From contig NZ_BAAAEI010000006.1 in the NCBI RefSeq assembly GCF_039522935.1, forward strand, positions 1 through 64,000: DNA of 64,000 nucleotides. The letters run 5' to 3'. The notes beneath the pieces are model-generated. The model saw nothing but the letters and a program-made list of their open reading frames with translations. It made no database searches and was not told the origin of the DNA. Both the position numbers and the translations under genes were made by a program. Shown one piece after another: positions 53,649-62,672 of the stretch; position 1 is the stretch's first letter; each line of letters starts with the position of its first letter. The stretch is from Bowmanella denitrificans (GTDB lineage: Bacteria > Pseudomonadota > Gammaproteobacteria > Enterobacterales > Alteromonadaceae).

Positions 53649-53766
53649 TGTCTTGTCGTATCAGCCACCTGCATACTATTCCTTTGTCCCAAATGGGCAT
53701 GTTAAGACTGTTCACAGCGGTCCCTTATCTATTACAATGGTCCAATTCATTGCTTGGGAGAGCGAC

Positions 53767-54021
53767 TTGAAACTGATTTTGAGCCTGCTATTGGCATTGG
53801 CACTGTTTCTGCTGGCCCTGGCCATTGGCGCACAAAATGATCAACTTGTTCAGGTTAATTATCTTATTGCGCAGTCACAGCTGCGGCTGTCTAGTTTGAT
53901 GGCGGTCATGTTTGTTGCCGGGGCGTTATCTTGTTTGCTGCTTTGTGTTCTCTGGTTTATCGGATTCCGTTGGCGTGGTCGTCAGCGTAATAGTCAGGCC
54001 ACCAAGCCAAGAGATAGCTGA
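53767..54021 (+). CDS. lapA: LapA, LPS assembly protein A
   Basis: The 84-residue membrane protein has two TM helices (residues 3-22 and 40-64) and the AIGAQNDQLVQVNYLIAQSQLRLSSLM linker typical of LapA (YciS). With LapB it regulates lipopolysaccharide synthesis through FtsH and LpxC. I chose a TTG start because the longest frame begins 38 codons upstream in unrelated sequence and GGGAG sits 7 bases before the TTG. It is 5 bases from lapB. Confidence 0.9.
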   Translation: MKLILSLLLALALFLLALAIGAQNDQLVQVNYLIAQSQLRLSSLMAVMFVAGALSCLLLCVLWFIGFRWRGRQRNSQATKPRDS

Positions 54022-54026
54022 ACTCC

Positions 54027-55196
54027 ATGTTAGAGCTGCTTTTTCTTCTGCTCCCTGTCGCAGCCGGTTATGGATGGATAATGGGCCGCAACAGCCTTCG
54101 TCAAGCGCAACGTAAGCAATCCAGTATTCTTTCCAAACATTATTATAAAGGGCTGAATTTCCTGCTGTCTGATCAGCCCGATAAAGCTGTTGATACCCTG
54201 ATCAAAATGATTAACGTTGACAGTGATACGGTGGAAACGCACATTGCTATGGGCAATTTTTTTCGTCATCGTGGGGAATTGGACAGAGCGATACGTATCC
54301 ATCAAAACCTGGTCGACAAAGAGCAGGTGAATGACTCGCTAAAGCAACAAGCCCTGAAAGAACTAGGTCGGGATTATATGTTGGCGGGCTTTTTGGAAAG
54401 GGCTGAAGCGGTATTTTTACAGTTGCTGGACAGTGACAAGTATTTTCTCGATGCTCAGCAGCAGTTATTTAATATTTATCAGAATACCAAAGAGTGGGAC
54501 CGGGCCATAGAATTGGCAGAACGCATGGTCAACTGTCATGGTGACAGCCTGGAATTATGTGAACGGGTCGCACATTTCTATTGTGAGCAGGCTGCAATTC
54601 ATCTGAAGAAGCAAGAATTTGAATTAGCAGAGAAAAGTCTGCAAAAGGCGGTACTGTCTGATGAACATGCGGTGCGTCCCTGGTTGATGCTAGGTCAGAT
54701 GGCCATCGCACAACAAGATTACCGTCAGGCACAGGAATACCTGCAGCAGGTTCCGGTCAGAGACGTTACCTGGTTAAGTGAAGCCGTGCCGTTGTTGCAG
54801 GAATGCGCGGACAAATTGCAAGACAACAGTATTTTAGAGTCGCTTTTGGACGAATATCACCAGCAATGTGCGACGGCCTATCTGGCCAAAGTGAAATTAA
54901 TGGCCAATCAGGGCAGGGGCATCCAGGCGGCCGAATTTCTGCTACAGCAACTGCGCAAGAAGCCCACAATGAAAGGCTTTGAAACATTAATGCATCTGTA
55001 TCAACAGCATAGCAATGAGAAGCAGGTTGGAGACAGCTTAGCTATGTTACAGGAACTGGTGCAGGAACAAATTAAGCAAAGACCAAAGTATCGCTGTACT
55101 GCCTGTGGCTTTTCCGGGCGGCAATTGCACTGGTTATGCCCTTCCTGTAAAAAGTGGGGGTTGGTTAAACCCATTAAAGGGTTGGATGGAGAATAG
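54027..55196 (+). CDS. lapB: LapB, LPS assembly protein B
   Basis: The 389-residue protein has an N-terminal TM helix (MLELLFLLLPVAAGYGWIMG), tetratricopeptide-like repeats covering about residues 35-340 and a C-terminal rubredoxin-like zinc site, CTACGFSG with CPSC. LapB (YciM) helps FtsH degrade LpxC and keeps LPS synthesis in balance with phospholipids. It is 5 bases after lapA and adjacent to pyrF without a gap. Confidence 0.97.
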   Translation: MLELLFLLLPVAAGYGWIMGRNSLRQAQRKQSSILSKHYYKGLNFLLSDQPDKAVDTLIKMINVDSDTVETHIAMGNFFRHRGELDRAIRIHQNLVDKEQVNDSLKQQALKELGRDYMLAGFLERAEAVFLQLLDSDKYFLDAQQQLFNIYQNTKEWDRAIELAERMVNCHGDSLELCERVAHFYCEQAAIHLKKQEFELAEKSLQKAVLSDEHAVRPWLMLGQMAIAQQDYRQAQEYLQQVPVRDVTWLSEAVPLLQECADKLQDNSILESLLDEYHQQCATAYLAKVKLMANQGRGIQAAEFLLQQLRKKPTMKGFETLMHLYQQHSNEKQVGDSLAMLQELVQEQIKQRPKYRCTACGFSGRQLHWLCPSCKKWGLVKPIKGLDGE

Positions 55197-55892
55197 ATGA
55201 AAGATCCTAAAGTTGTCGTTGCCCTGGATTTCGACAATCAAAAGCATGCACTTCAGTTTGTTGATCAGATAGATCCAGGTAGTTGTCGCCTGAAAGTCGG
55301 CAAAGAAATGTTTACCTATTTTGGTCCGGACTTTGTTAAGCAGTTGATTCAGCGCGATTTTGATGTGTTTCTGGATCTTAAGTTCCATGATATTCCCAAT
55401 ACTGTCGCTAAGGCCTGTGTCGCCGCTGCAGAACTTGGTGTGTGGATGGTTAATCTACATGCCAGTGGTGGTACAAAAATGATGGAGACCAGTCGACAGG
55501 CGTTGGAACAATTTGGCAACGAAAGACCGTTGCTGATTGCGGTAACTGTATTGACCAGTATGTCTGAGACTGAATTGCGTGCAACGGGGGTAGATAAGAG
55601 CCCCGCAGAGCAGGTATTGCATCTGGCTAAGCTGACCAAGCATGCGGGGCTGGATGGCGTGGTGTGCTCTGCTCAGGAAGCACAGATGTTGAAACAAGCA
55701 TTAGGCAGTGAGTTCAAGTTAATCACCCCGGGAATTCGTCCGGCTGGAGCAGATATAGGGGATCAGCACCGGGTAATGACCCCGGAGCAGGCCATCAAGG
55801 CAGGGGTGGACTATATGGTGATCGGACGTCCTATCACCCAGGCCAACGATCCGGTCACAGCACTTAACAGCATTAACCACTCGCTTGCTTAG
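55197..55892 (+). CDS. pyrF: Orotidine 5'-phosphate decarboxylase
   Basis: The 231-residue TIM-barrel enzyme converts OMP to UMP. It has the VVALDFDNQ start, the catalytic FLDLKFHDIPNTV (Asp, Lys and Asp of the family) and GIRPAGAD with the VIGRPITQA end. Start is adjacent to the lapB stop. A two-sided terminator lies after it. Confidence 0.98.
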   Translation: MKDPKVVVALDFDNQKHALQFVDQIDPGSCRLKVGKEMFTYFGPDFVKQLIQRDFDVFLDLKFHDIPNTVAKACVAAAELGVWMVNLHASGGTKMMETSRQALEQFGNERPLLIAVTVLTSMSETELRATGVDKSPAEQVLHLAKLTKHAGLDGVVCSAQEAQMLKQALGSEFKLITPGIRPAGADIGDQHRVMTPEQAIKAGVDYMVIGRPITQANDPVTALNSINHSLA

Positions 55893-55924
55893 TTAGCTTG
55901 TCCCTGTTTGCAAATCGAAATAAG

Positions 55925-55950
55925 AAAGCCGCTTCAATGAGCGGCTTTTT
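55925..55950. terminator. Terminator serving pyrF and possibly rne
   Basis: AAAGCCGCT and AGCGGCTTT flank a TCAATG loop. TTTTT follows on the plus strand and CTTATTT on the minus strand, so it can act in both directions between the convergent pyrF and rne. Confidence 0.85.
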
Positions 55951-55998
55951 AGTTTGGTTTAGATACCTTTAGCTGAATCGCTATTTGCTGACTTGTTA

Positions 55999-56027
55999 TG
56001 CCGACGTGCTACAAGCTCACGTCGGCA
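55999..56027 (-). terminator. Stem-loop just after rne
   Basis: TGCCGACGTG and CACGTCGGCA form a perfect 10-bp stem around a 9-base loop, 12 bases past the rne stop. No T-run follows on the minus strand, so it may be a 3' stabilising hairpin acting with the next terminator. Confidence 0.6.
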
Positions 56028-56039
56028 ATCTGATAATGG

Positions 56040-59018
56040 TCAGTCAGCCAGGCTTTCGGGCTTAGTTGTCGGCGCATCTGCCTTCGTACTGAAGCTTGAG
56101 CGTGCCGCCGCTTTACCTGAGGTTTTAAGTTCAGGACGGTTTGTTACCGCCAGCGCCTGGATTTGAATTTCGGTAAATTCTGCAGGCAGGCTCACGGGCG
56201 TAGCCATGGGCGACGAGGTAAAGTGAAACTTTGGCCCTTTAGCCAGCGGCGTAAGCGCTTTGGCTTTCTGGGTCACAGGTTTAACATTTTTTACTTCAGC
56301 TACTTCAGCTACTTCAGCTACTTCAGCTACTTCAGCAGACTCTTTTACTTCAGGTTTAGTCGATTCTGCTTTGGCCTCTGAGTCATCAACATGACCTTCC
56401 TCTAAGGCAATTTCCACCTGCTGCGGTGCTTTGGTACGACGTGTTCTGCGTTTAGGCTTCTCACTTTTTACCTCTTCCACATGGGCTTCATCTGTCTGCT
56501 GTGAATCAACTGCATCATGCTCAGCGTTTGATTCAGATTGCTCAGATGCTTTCGCTTTGGTCTCAACGTCATTATTTTGTACATCAGTACTAAGGTCGTT
56601 TCCAACTTCGGACTCTTCCACCTCAAGTGCCAACTGGTCCTGTTCGGGGGCCGCACTTTCACTGTCCTGCTCTTTACGACGTTTTTGTCCGGCAGCACGA
56701 ATATGACGTGGAGAACGGCGACTGCGATTGCGAGTTCCTTCCTCTTTATTTAATTCTTTATCTACCTTGGACTCGTCACTTTCTGTCCTGTCCTGCGCTT
56801 CTACTTGAGTTTCCTCAGTTTGCTCTGGCTGCTTAGCAATGGACTTAGTAACTTCCTGCTTAACAGTTTCAGTGACTTTCACCTCTTCTGTAACTGCTAC
56901 CTCATGTGCAACCTGCTGGTTGGCTTGCAGTTCGAGATCCTGACCTTCAGTTGACTGAACTCGCACTGAGCGACGTTTGTCACGACGTTGACGGCGCTCT
57001 GCTATTTGCTCCTGCTTAGGCTGGCGAGGTGTTTGCTGTTCTTTACCTTGCTTACTTTCTAAGGCCTGAGTATCCGTTTCGTCATTTCTGTTGCGATTAC
57101 CACGAGCTTGCTTACGTTGATCGCGTTGCTCGTCACGACGGCTATCCTTGCGGGCATCATCACGATTACGCTGGTCTTCACGGCGCTCATCGCGTTTATC
57201 ATCCGGACGGGCACGCTTATTATCGCGGCGACCGTCATCCTGACGATTTCCACGCTCATGGCGTGGCTTTCTGTTACGCTGTTGGCGGTTACCGCGGTTG
57301 TTGTTTTCGTTCTGCTTCGTTTGCGGCTGTTCAGTTTTAAACAGCTTGGCAAACCAATTGCCCAGTTTTTCGAACAACGACGGAGCTGGTGTCTCGGTTA
57401 CTTTACTGACCGGTGCTGCTTTAGGCGGGGCAACCAATGTCTTCAGGGCCGGCTCTTCTCGGCTGGGTTGTTCCTGCCCAACTTTGGGAGTGTCAATGCT
57501 CTTGGCTTCATCCAACGTAACGTTGTAACTTACATCACTGATAACATCATCAACCCTGTGCCGCGTTACGCGGTAATGTGGGGTCTCCATATTAGGATTG
57601 GGAATGATCAGCAAACTGACCTGATGACGTTGTTCGATACTGCGCACCGAACTGCGTTTTTCGTTCAGCAAATAGGTTGCTACGCTAACTGGAACTTGTG
57701 CTTCGATCTGTCCGGTGTTGTCCTTGATGGCCTCCTCTTCCATGATCCTAAGCACAGACAGCGCCAGCGACTCCGTGCCACGCACAGTACCTACACCATC
57801 ACAACGCGGGCATACATGGTGCGCAGATTCACCTAGGGAAGGGCGCAAACGCTGACGGGACATTTCGAGTAAGCCAAAACGGGAGATACGGCCTAACTGG
57901 ACACGTGCACGGTCAGATTTGACTGCGTCGGCCAGACGCTTTTCCACCTCTCGTTGATGACGAACCGGTGTCATGTCGATAAAATCAATAACGAACAAAC
58001 CACCCAGATCGCGTAAGCGCAACTGTCTGGCAATCTCATCTGCAGCTTCCAGGTTGGTATTGAGGGCTGTTTCCTCAATGTCACCACCTTTGGTTGCTCT
58101 GGATGAGTTGATATCCACCGACGTTAGTGCTTCGGTTTGGTCAATAACGATGGAACCACCAGAAGGTAACCGTACTTCACGCTGGAAGGCTGATTCAATC
58201 TGGGTTTCAATTTGATAATGACTAAATAGCGGTACATCGCCTTTGTACAGCTTGATTCGATTCAAAAAGTCTGGACGAACCAATTCAATGTGTTGTTTGG
58301 CTTCATCAAAAATACCCTGGTCATCTATCAGTATTTCTCCGATATCACGACGCAGGTAATCCCGGATTGCCCGAACGATAACGTTAGATTCCTGGTGAAT
58401 CAGGAATGGGGCAGGGCGGGATTTAGACGCTTCTTCGATGGCTTGCCAATGGGTCAGCAATACGCCTAAGTCCCACTCCAGCTCTTCAAAAGATTTACCT
58501 ACCCCTGCGGTACGCACAATCAATCCCATACCATCGGGCAAGTCCAGTTTATTCAGGGACTGTTTAAGATCGGTACGCTCATCGCCTTCAATACGCCTGG
58601 AAATACCACCTGCTCTGGGGTTATTTGGCATTAGCACTAAGTAGCTGCCAGCCAGACTGATAAAAGTCGTTAAGGCAGCACCTTTTTGTCCACGCTCTTC
58701 TTTATCTATTTGTACAATAACTTCCTGGCCTTCCTTAATCGCATCTTTGATGTTGGGACGGCCTTCAAAGTTGTAACCTTTTGGGAAGTAGGTGCGGGCA
58801 ATTTCTTTTAGCGGAAGGAAACCGTGGCGTTCTGCACCATAATCGACAAAGGCGGCCTCTAGGCTTGGTTCTACCCGGGTGATGCGACCTTTATAGATAT
58901 TGGCTTTCTTTTGTTCGTGTCCTGGACTTTCAATATCCAAATCATACAGCTTTTGCCCGTCTACCAGGGCAACACGCAACTCCTCGTGTTGAGTTGCGTT
59001 AATCAACATTCTTTTCAT
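56040..59018 (-). CDS. rne: Ribonuclease E
   Basis: The 992-residue endonuclease shapes mRNA decay and rRNA processing. The catalytic half has the S1 domain (GRITRVEPSLEAAFVDYG), catalytic Asp302 (SVDINSS) and Asp345 (VIDFIDM), and the zinc-link CPRC (Cys403, Cys406) that joins the dimers. A membrane-targeting amphipathic helix follows near residues 546-562 (SLFEKLGNWFAKLFK), then Arg/Asp/Asn-rich RNA-binding sequence and a disordered acidic C-terminal scaffold. Near the end a 9-base tandem repeat encodes AEV units. I chose ATG at MKRMLINAT, 13 codons inside the longest frame. Confidence 0.97.
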   Translation of the reverse strand: MKRMLINATQHEELRVALVDGQKLYDLDIESPGHEQKKANIYKGRITRVEPSLEAAFVDYGAERHGFLPLKEIARTYFPKGYNFEGRPNIKDAIKEGQEVIVQIDKEERGQKGAALTTFISLAGSYLVLMPNNPRAGGISRRIEGDERTDLKQSLNKLDLPDGMGLIVRTAGVGKSFEELEWDLGVLLTHWQAIEEASKSRPAPFLIHQESNVIVRAIRDYLRRDIGEILIDDQGIFDEAKQHIELVRPDFLNRIKLYKGDVPLFSHYQIETQIESAFQREVRLPSGGSIVIDQTEALTSVDINSSRATKGGDIEETALNTNLEAADEIARQLRLRDLGGLFVIDFIDMTPVRHQREVEKRLADAVKSDRARVQLGRISRFGLLEMSRQRLRPSLGESAHHVCPRCDGVGTVRGTESLALSVLRIMEEEAIKDNTGQIEAQVPVSVATYLLNEKRSSVRSIEQRHQVSLLIIPNPNMETPHYRVTRHRVDDVISDVSYNVTLDEAKSIDTPKVGQEQPSREEPALKTLVAPPKAAPVSKVTETPAPSLFEKLGNWFAKLFKTEQPQTKQNENNNRGNRQQRNRKPRHERGNRQDDGRRDNKRARPDDKRDERREDQRNRDDARKDSRRDEQRDQRKQARGNRNRNDETDTQALESKQGKEQQTPRQPKQEQIAERRQRRDKRRSVRVQSTEGQDLELQANQQVAHEVAVTEEVKVTETVKQEVTKSIAKQPEQTEETQVEAQDRTESDESKVDKELNKEEGTRNRSRRSPRHIRAAGQKRRKEQDSESAAPEQDQLALEVEESEVGNDLSTDVQNNDVETKAKASEQSESNAEHDAVDSQQTDEAHVEEVKSEKPKRRTRRTKAPQQVEIALEEGHVDDSEAKAESTKPEVKESAEVAEVAEVAEVAEVKNVKPVTQKAKALTPLAKGPKFHFTSSPMATPVSLPAEFTEIQIQALAVTNRPELKTSGKAAARSSFSTKADAPTTKPESLAD
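56293..56337 (-). repeat. 9-base tandem repeat in rne (AEV-coding)
   Basis: Four perfect copies of ACTTCAGCT (plus strand) and a fifth copy differing in its last base encode alternating Ala-Glu-Val units in the disordered RNase E tail. The unit keeps the reading frame, so copy-number change would not break the protein. Confidence 0.9.
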
Positions 59019-59622
59019 TTTGTGACTCGATAGGTATCGATCACTATCGAAAGACAAGAACCCCCAGTTCTTAAAGGCACAGTCTCCCGACTGGATGGTG
59101 GCTCAAGCCAAATCAAATTGTGTATGTTCTCAATAACTGACTGGCTTGTCAGGCTGATATATTGGCCTGACAGGCATTCAAACTGGTCTAATACTTTGCT
59201 TCGATAGCAATCTGGATCTTAAAAATTTGTTTCTTTGCCCAGGTTCTTCCGTATCCGTTAAACACGAACTTTTACACTCTTCGTGCCGGACAGGTCCGCT
59301 TACTCATCATTTTGATGAGGATCTGTTCTTAGCGTTCAGAACCCTATCTGCATTTAGGCAGATTTGACCATATTTTTTAGTTAGATCAAAAGCCCTTTGA
59401 TTATCGCACTAAAGCAACTTTACAGGCAAGGCAATTCATTTTTTATGTTAGAGGCATATTTTCAGCGGTTTGCCAATCCTTACCAAGATTAGATCGAGGT
59501 TAAAAGGGCTCTCGCTATCTTACCGTTGCGGCCTAACTGACATTTCAAATATGACTAAGTTAGAAATTTTCATCTGAAATAATCAATCCTGTTTTATCTA
59601 TTTAGGGTAAAATAGCACTCCT
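59019..59622. promoter_or_regulatory. rne leader and divergent rne-rluC promoters
   Basis: 604 bases without a gene. On the rne side two neighbouring stem-loops are seen: CTCATCA/TGATGAG with a 3-base loop at 59,303-59,319, and ATCTGC/GCAGAT with a 6-base loop at 59,346-59,363. The rne mRNA is known in E. coli to be cut by its own product through a long structured leader, and this layout fits. The rluC end has TATTTAGGGTAAAATAG before its ATG. Confidence 0.75.
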
Positions 59623-60573
59623 ATGACAGAACAAACTTCACTAAAAGTACAACTCATCCAAGTGGATCCTGAGCTGGAAGGGCAAAGAATTGATAACTTT
59701 TTGCGCACTCAGCTTAAAGGTGTTCCTAAGAGCCTTATTTATCGTGTTTTACGTAAGGGCGAGGTACGGGTTAATAAAAAGCGCGTTAAGCCGGATTATA
59801 AACTGCAAGCCGAAGACCTGGTGCGAATTCCGCCGCTGAAAGTAGCAGAAAAAAGCGATGCACCATCGGTTAAGCTGGATAAAGTCGCAGGTCTTGAACA
59901 ACATATCTTATATGAAGACGAGCTGCTTATTGCAATCAACAAGCCATCCGGTATGGCGGTACATGGTGGCAGCGGATTGAGCTTTGGGGTCATTGAGGCC
60001 TTACGAGCGTTGCGGCCGCAGCAGAAATTCTTGGAACTGGTACATCGCCTGGACAGAGACACGTCGGGCTGTCTGTTGGTTGCCAAGCGTCGTTCCAGCC
60101 TTAAAGCTTTGCATGAGCAGTTGCGTGACAAAACGGTAGATAAGCGCTATCAGGCGTTAGTTGCAGGGCATTGGCCAGACAGTCGCAATAAGGTCAGAGC
60201 GCCGCTTAAGAAAAATATCCTTAAGTCCGGCGAGAGAATGGTATCAGTGTCACCTGATGGCAAGGAATCAGAAACCCGCTACCAAATTCTTGAACGCTTT
60301 CAAAATGCGACCTTGGTCGAGGCATTTCCGGTTACTGGACGAACCCACCAAATCCGTGTGCATTGTTTGCATGCGGGCCATGCTATCGCCGGTGATGACA
60401 AATACGGCGATGAAGAGTTTAACCAACTGACAACTGGAATCGGTTTGAAACGCCTATTTCTACATGCTTTTACCTTGTCTTTTGTGCATCCTAAAACAGA
60501 GCAGACTATGCGCATTGAAGCGCCGTTAGCCCCTGAATTGCATGCCGCGCTGGTCAAAATGCGGGAGCGTTGA
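59623..60573 (+). CDS. rluC: 23S rRNA pseudouridine synthase C
   Basis: The 316-residue enzyme makes pseudouridine at three sites of 23S rRNA in E. coli. It has an N-terminal S4 RNA-binding domain (GQRIDNFLRTQLKGVPKSLIYRVLRKGEVRVN) and the catalytic HRLDRDTSGCLL with the conserved Asp, later TGRTHQIRVHCLHAG. Its position opposite rne is conserved in gammaproteobacteria. The stop overlaps the start of the next gene. Confidence 0.97.
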   Translation: MTEQTSLKVQLIQVDPELEGQRIDNFLRTQLKGVPKSLIYRVLRKGEVRVNKKRVKPDYKLQAEDLVRIPPLKVAEKSDAPSVKLDKVAGLEQHILYEDELLIAINKPSGMAVHGGSGLSFGVIEALRALRPQQKFLELVHRLDRDTSGCLLVAKRRSSLKALHEQLRDKTVDKRYQALVAGHWPDSRNKVRAPLKKNILKSGERMVSVSPDGKESETRYQILERFQNATLVEAFPVTGRTHQIRVHCLHAGHAIAGDDKYGDEEFNQLTTGIGLKRLFLHAFTLSFVHPKTEQTMRIEAPLAPELHAALVKMRER

Positions 60574-61217
60574 TGTATAAGTTGGTAATATTTGATTGGG
60601 ACGGTACCTTGATGGACTCCGGGGCCAGAATTGTCTCAGCTATGCAGACAGCAGCCCAACGTGCTGGATTGCTGGTACCCAGTGATGAAGCAGTAAAGGA
60701 TATTATTGGTATCAGTTTATTGCCTGCCATGCAGATTTTGTTTGGGGACATGGACACTGAAACAGAACAAGCCCTGTTGACATTTTACAAGCAGGAATAT
60801 GTAGAACGAGATCTGACTCCAACCCCCATGTTTGAGGGGGCGTTAAGTCTACTTAGTGCATTGCGAGAGGACCAACGGCTACTCGCCGTGGCCACGGGCA
60901 AAGCCCGGCGTGGTTTAAAGCGAGTCTGGCAGGAAACCGCTACAGAGCACTTTTTTCATACTTCGCGTTGTGGAGATGAAGCAGAATCCAAGCCTTCTGC
61001 CGATATGTTGCGACAAATATTGCAGGAATTACACATACAACCATCACAGGCCGTCATGGTTGGTGATACGGTTTATGATATGCAGATGGCAGAGCAGCTT
61101 GGCATGGACCGCATCGCTGTCAGTCATGGTGTGCATGACCGGGCCAGATTGTTAACTCACCAGCCGGTAGCCATGGTGGACTCGCTAAAAGAGCTGCAAG
61201 CCTACTTAGTTCGTTAA
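60573..61217 (+). CDS. HAD-IA family hydrolase
   Basis: The 214-residue phosphatase has the HAD motifs LVIFDWDGTLMDSG (nucleophile Asp, general acid), LLAVATGKARRGLKRVW, SKPSADML with Lys, and VMVGDTVYDMQMAEQLGMD. It fits the phosphoglycolate phosphatase-like group often found after rluC; the substrate is not proven. I chose the ATG that overlaps the rluC stop by one base (TGATG), with GGGAG upstream. Confidence 0.93.
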   Translation: MYKLVIFDWDGTLMDSGARIVSAMQTAAQRAGLLVPSDEAVKDIIGISLLPAMQILFGDMDTETEQALLTFYKQEYVERDLTPTPMFEGALSLLSALREDQRLLAVATGKARRGLKRVWQETATEHFFHTSRCGDEAESKPSADMLRQILQELHIQPSQAVMVGDTVYDMQMAEQLGMDRIAVSHGVHDRARLLTHQPVAMVDSLKELQAYLVR

Positions 61218-61253
61218 GGGAAGATAGGCTTGGCAAATGGGTTTTATTTATGC

Positions 61254-61835
61254 TCAGGCCAGCGGGTCCAGGCCTGCCTGGTGCAGCATATCCACCAGGG
61301 CAATCAGAGGTAGCCCAACCAGGCTATTTGGATCGCGTCCTGTCAACTGTTCAAACAGACATATGCCAAGGCCTTCGCTTTTAAAACTGCCAGCGCACTG
61401 GTATGGCGCTTCCTTGGTTAAATAGGCTTCAATCTGTTGGTCAGTTAATGGTCTGAATTGCACATCAAAGGTTTCTACTTGAATCTGACTCTCCATGCTT
61501 TGACTGTTGTACAGGCAAAGCCCGGTATAAAATCGCACTAATCTGCCACTCGCTTGTTGCAACTGAGCAAATGCCTTTGCATGTGTCAGTGGCTTACCAA
61601 TGATTTGGCCGTCCAAACAGGCAACTTGATCAGACCCTATTACCAGACTCGGGGTACTGCACTGATGAGCAACAGATTCGGCTTTCGCTCTTGCTAAGCG
61701 ACTGACCAACATGTCTGGTGTTTCGCCCGCCATAGCGGTTTCGTCAGTATCCGGTGCAATGCAGATAAACTCTACCCCCAGTTTTTCCAACAAGGCTTTT
61801 CGGTAAGGGGAGGTGGAGCCAAGGACCAACTGCAT
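61254..61835 (-). CDS. Maf-like nucleotide pyrophosphatase (YceF type)
   Basis: The 193-residue Maf-family enzyme hydrolyses non-canonical nucleoside triphosphates; the YceF subgroup prefers m7GTP. It has VLGSTSPYRKALLEKLG at the start, DTDETA and VIGSDQVACLDGQIIGKP. I chose ATG at MQLVLGSTSPYRK; the longest frame adds 21 residues. It is convergent with the HAD gene and divergent from yceD, the typical arrangement. Confidence 0.93.
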   Translation of the reverse strand: MQLVLGSTSPYRKALLEKLGVEFICIAPDTDETAMAGETPDMLVSRLARAKAESVAHQCSTPSLVIGSDQVACLDGQIIGKPLTHAKAFAQLQQASGRLVRFYTGLCLYNSQSMESQIQVETFDVQFRPLTDQQIEAYLTKEAPYQCAGSFKSEGLGICLFEQLTGRDPNSLVGLPLIALVDMLHQAGLDPLA

Positions 61836-61959
61836 AATGGTTATTCCTGTCTTTCTTAAAAGGAAGGGATTGTAACCAAGTCTTGAGCACGAACCCAAGG
61901 CCTTGTCAGCATAGATTTTCTTTGACTAAGCTTGTCCGTGGCTATATCATGCGCGCCCT

Positions 61960-62487
61960 ATGCAGAAAGTGAAATTGCCCAAGCAACTGGATCCAGCCAA
62001 AAGCGCCATGAAGCGCTCCGAGTATATTGGAGTGATGATGGCCAAGGATATGGTTCGTTTGCAACAGGCAGTCGCTGAGGCAAGTCAGGATATTGAGATT
62101 GAGGTCAGATTTAATAAAGACGCGCAGGGTCTGACTTTTTTCGAAGGAACACTGGCTACCGATGTATCGCTCGTCTGCCAAAGGTGCAATGAAACCTTTG
62201 CTCATCATTTGGATGTGTCATTTTGTTTCAGTCCCATAAAGCCTGAACAAGACACAGATGAGATACCGGAGGCTTATGAGCCGGTAGAGGTCGATGACCA
62301 TGGAGAAGTCAATTTACTTCAACTCTTTGAGGATGAACTTATTTTAGCCTTACCAATTGTGGCTTTTCACGCAGAAAAAGACTGCAAAGTAGGTGAGGAA
62401 GAATTAAGTTTTGGGGTGATTGAACCGGTTGCTGAGCGTCCAAACCCCTTTGCGGTGTTGAAAGAACTTAAGCGAGATCAGGAGTAG
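61960..62487 (+). CDS. yceD: YceD (DUF177), 23S rRNA accumulation protein
   Basis: The 175-residue protein is a DUF177 member: MQKVKLPKQLDPAKSAMKRSEYIGVM start, LVCQRCNETFAHHLDVSFCFSPI with the CxxC, and an acidic region followed by LELILALPIV-like DELILALPIVAFH. It helps 23S rRNA accumulate in E. coli and is coupled with rpmF. The rpmF ATG lies 3 bases after its stop. Confidence 0.95.
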   Translation: MQKVKLPKQLDPAKSAMKRSEYIGVMMAKDMVRLQQAVAEASQDIEIEVRFNKDAQGLTFFEGTLATDVSLVCQRCNETFAHHLDVSFCFSPIKPEQDTDEIPEAYEPVEVDDHGEVNLLQLFEDELILALPIVAFHAEKDCKVGEEELSFGVIEPVAERPNPFAVLKELKRDQE

Positions 62488-62490
62488 GTA

Positions 62491-62661
62491 ATGGCGGTAC
62501 AACAGAATCGTAAAACCCGTTCTAAGCGTGGTATGCGTCGTTCGCATGATGCTTTGACTGCGGAAACTTTGTCTGTAGATTCCACGTCAGGTGAGACGCA
62601 TCGTCGTCATCATGTAACAGCTGACGGTTACTACAAAGGCAAAAAAGTCATCGCTAACTAA
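62491..62661 (+). CDS. rpmF: Ribosomal protein L32
   Basis: The 56-residue protein starts AVQQNRKTRSKRGMRRSHD and ends with GYYKGKKVIAN, the L32 signature. It belongs to the group without zinc-binding cysteines, as is usual in gammaproteobacteria. CAGGAGTAGGTA before the ATG gives a strong ribosome-binding site. It lies between yceD and plsX, the conserved order. Confidence 0.97.
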   Translation: MAVQQNRKTRSKRGMRRSHDALTAETLSVDSTSGETHRRHHVTADGYYKGKKVIAN

Positions 62662-62672
62662 GCGAGCTGACT

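Noticed and set aside
56293..56337. CRISPR-like repeat
   Set aside because: The unit is 9 bases, directly tandem without spacers, and in frame inside rne.
57108..57836. Long plus-strand frame opposite rne
   Set aside because: It is a shadow of the biased Arg/Asp/Asn-rich RNase E codons on the opposite strand, with no start signal.
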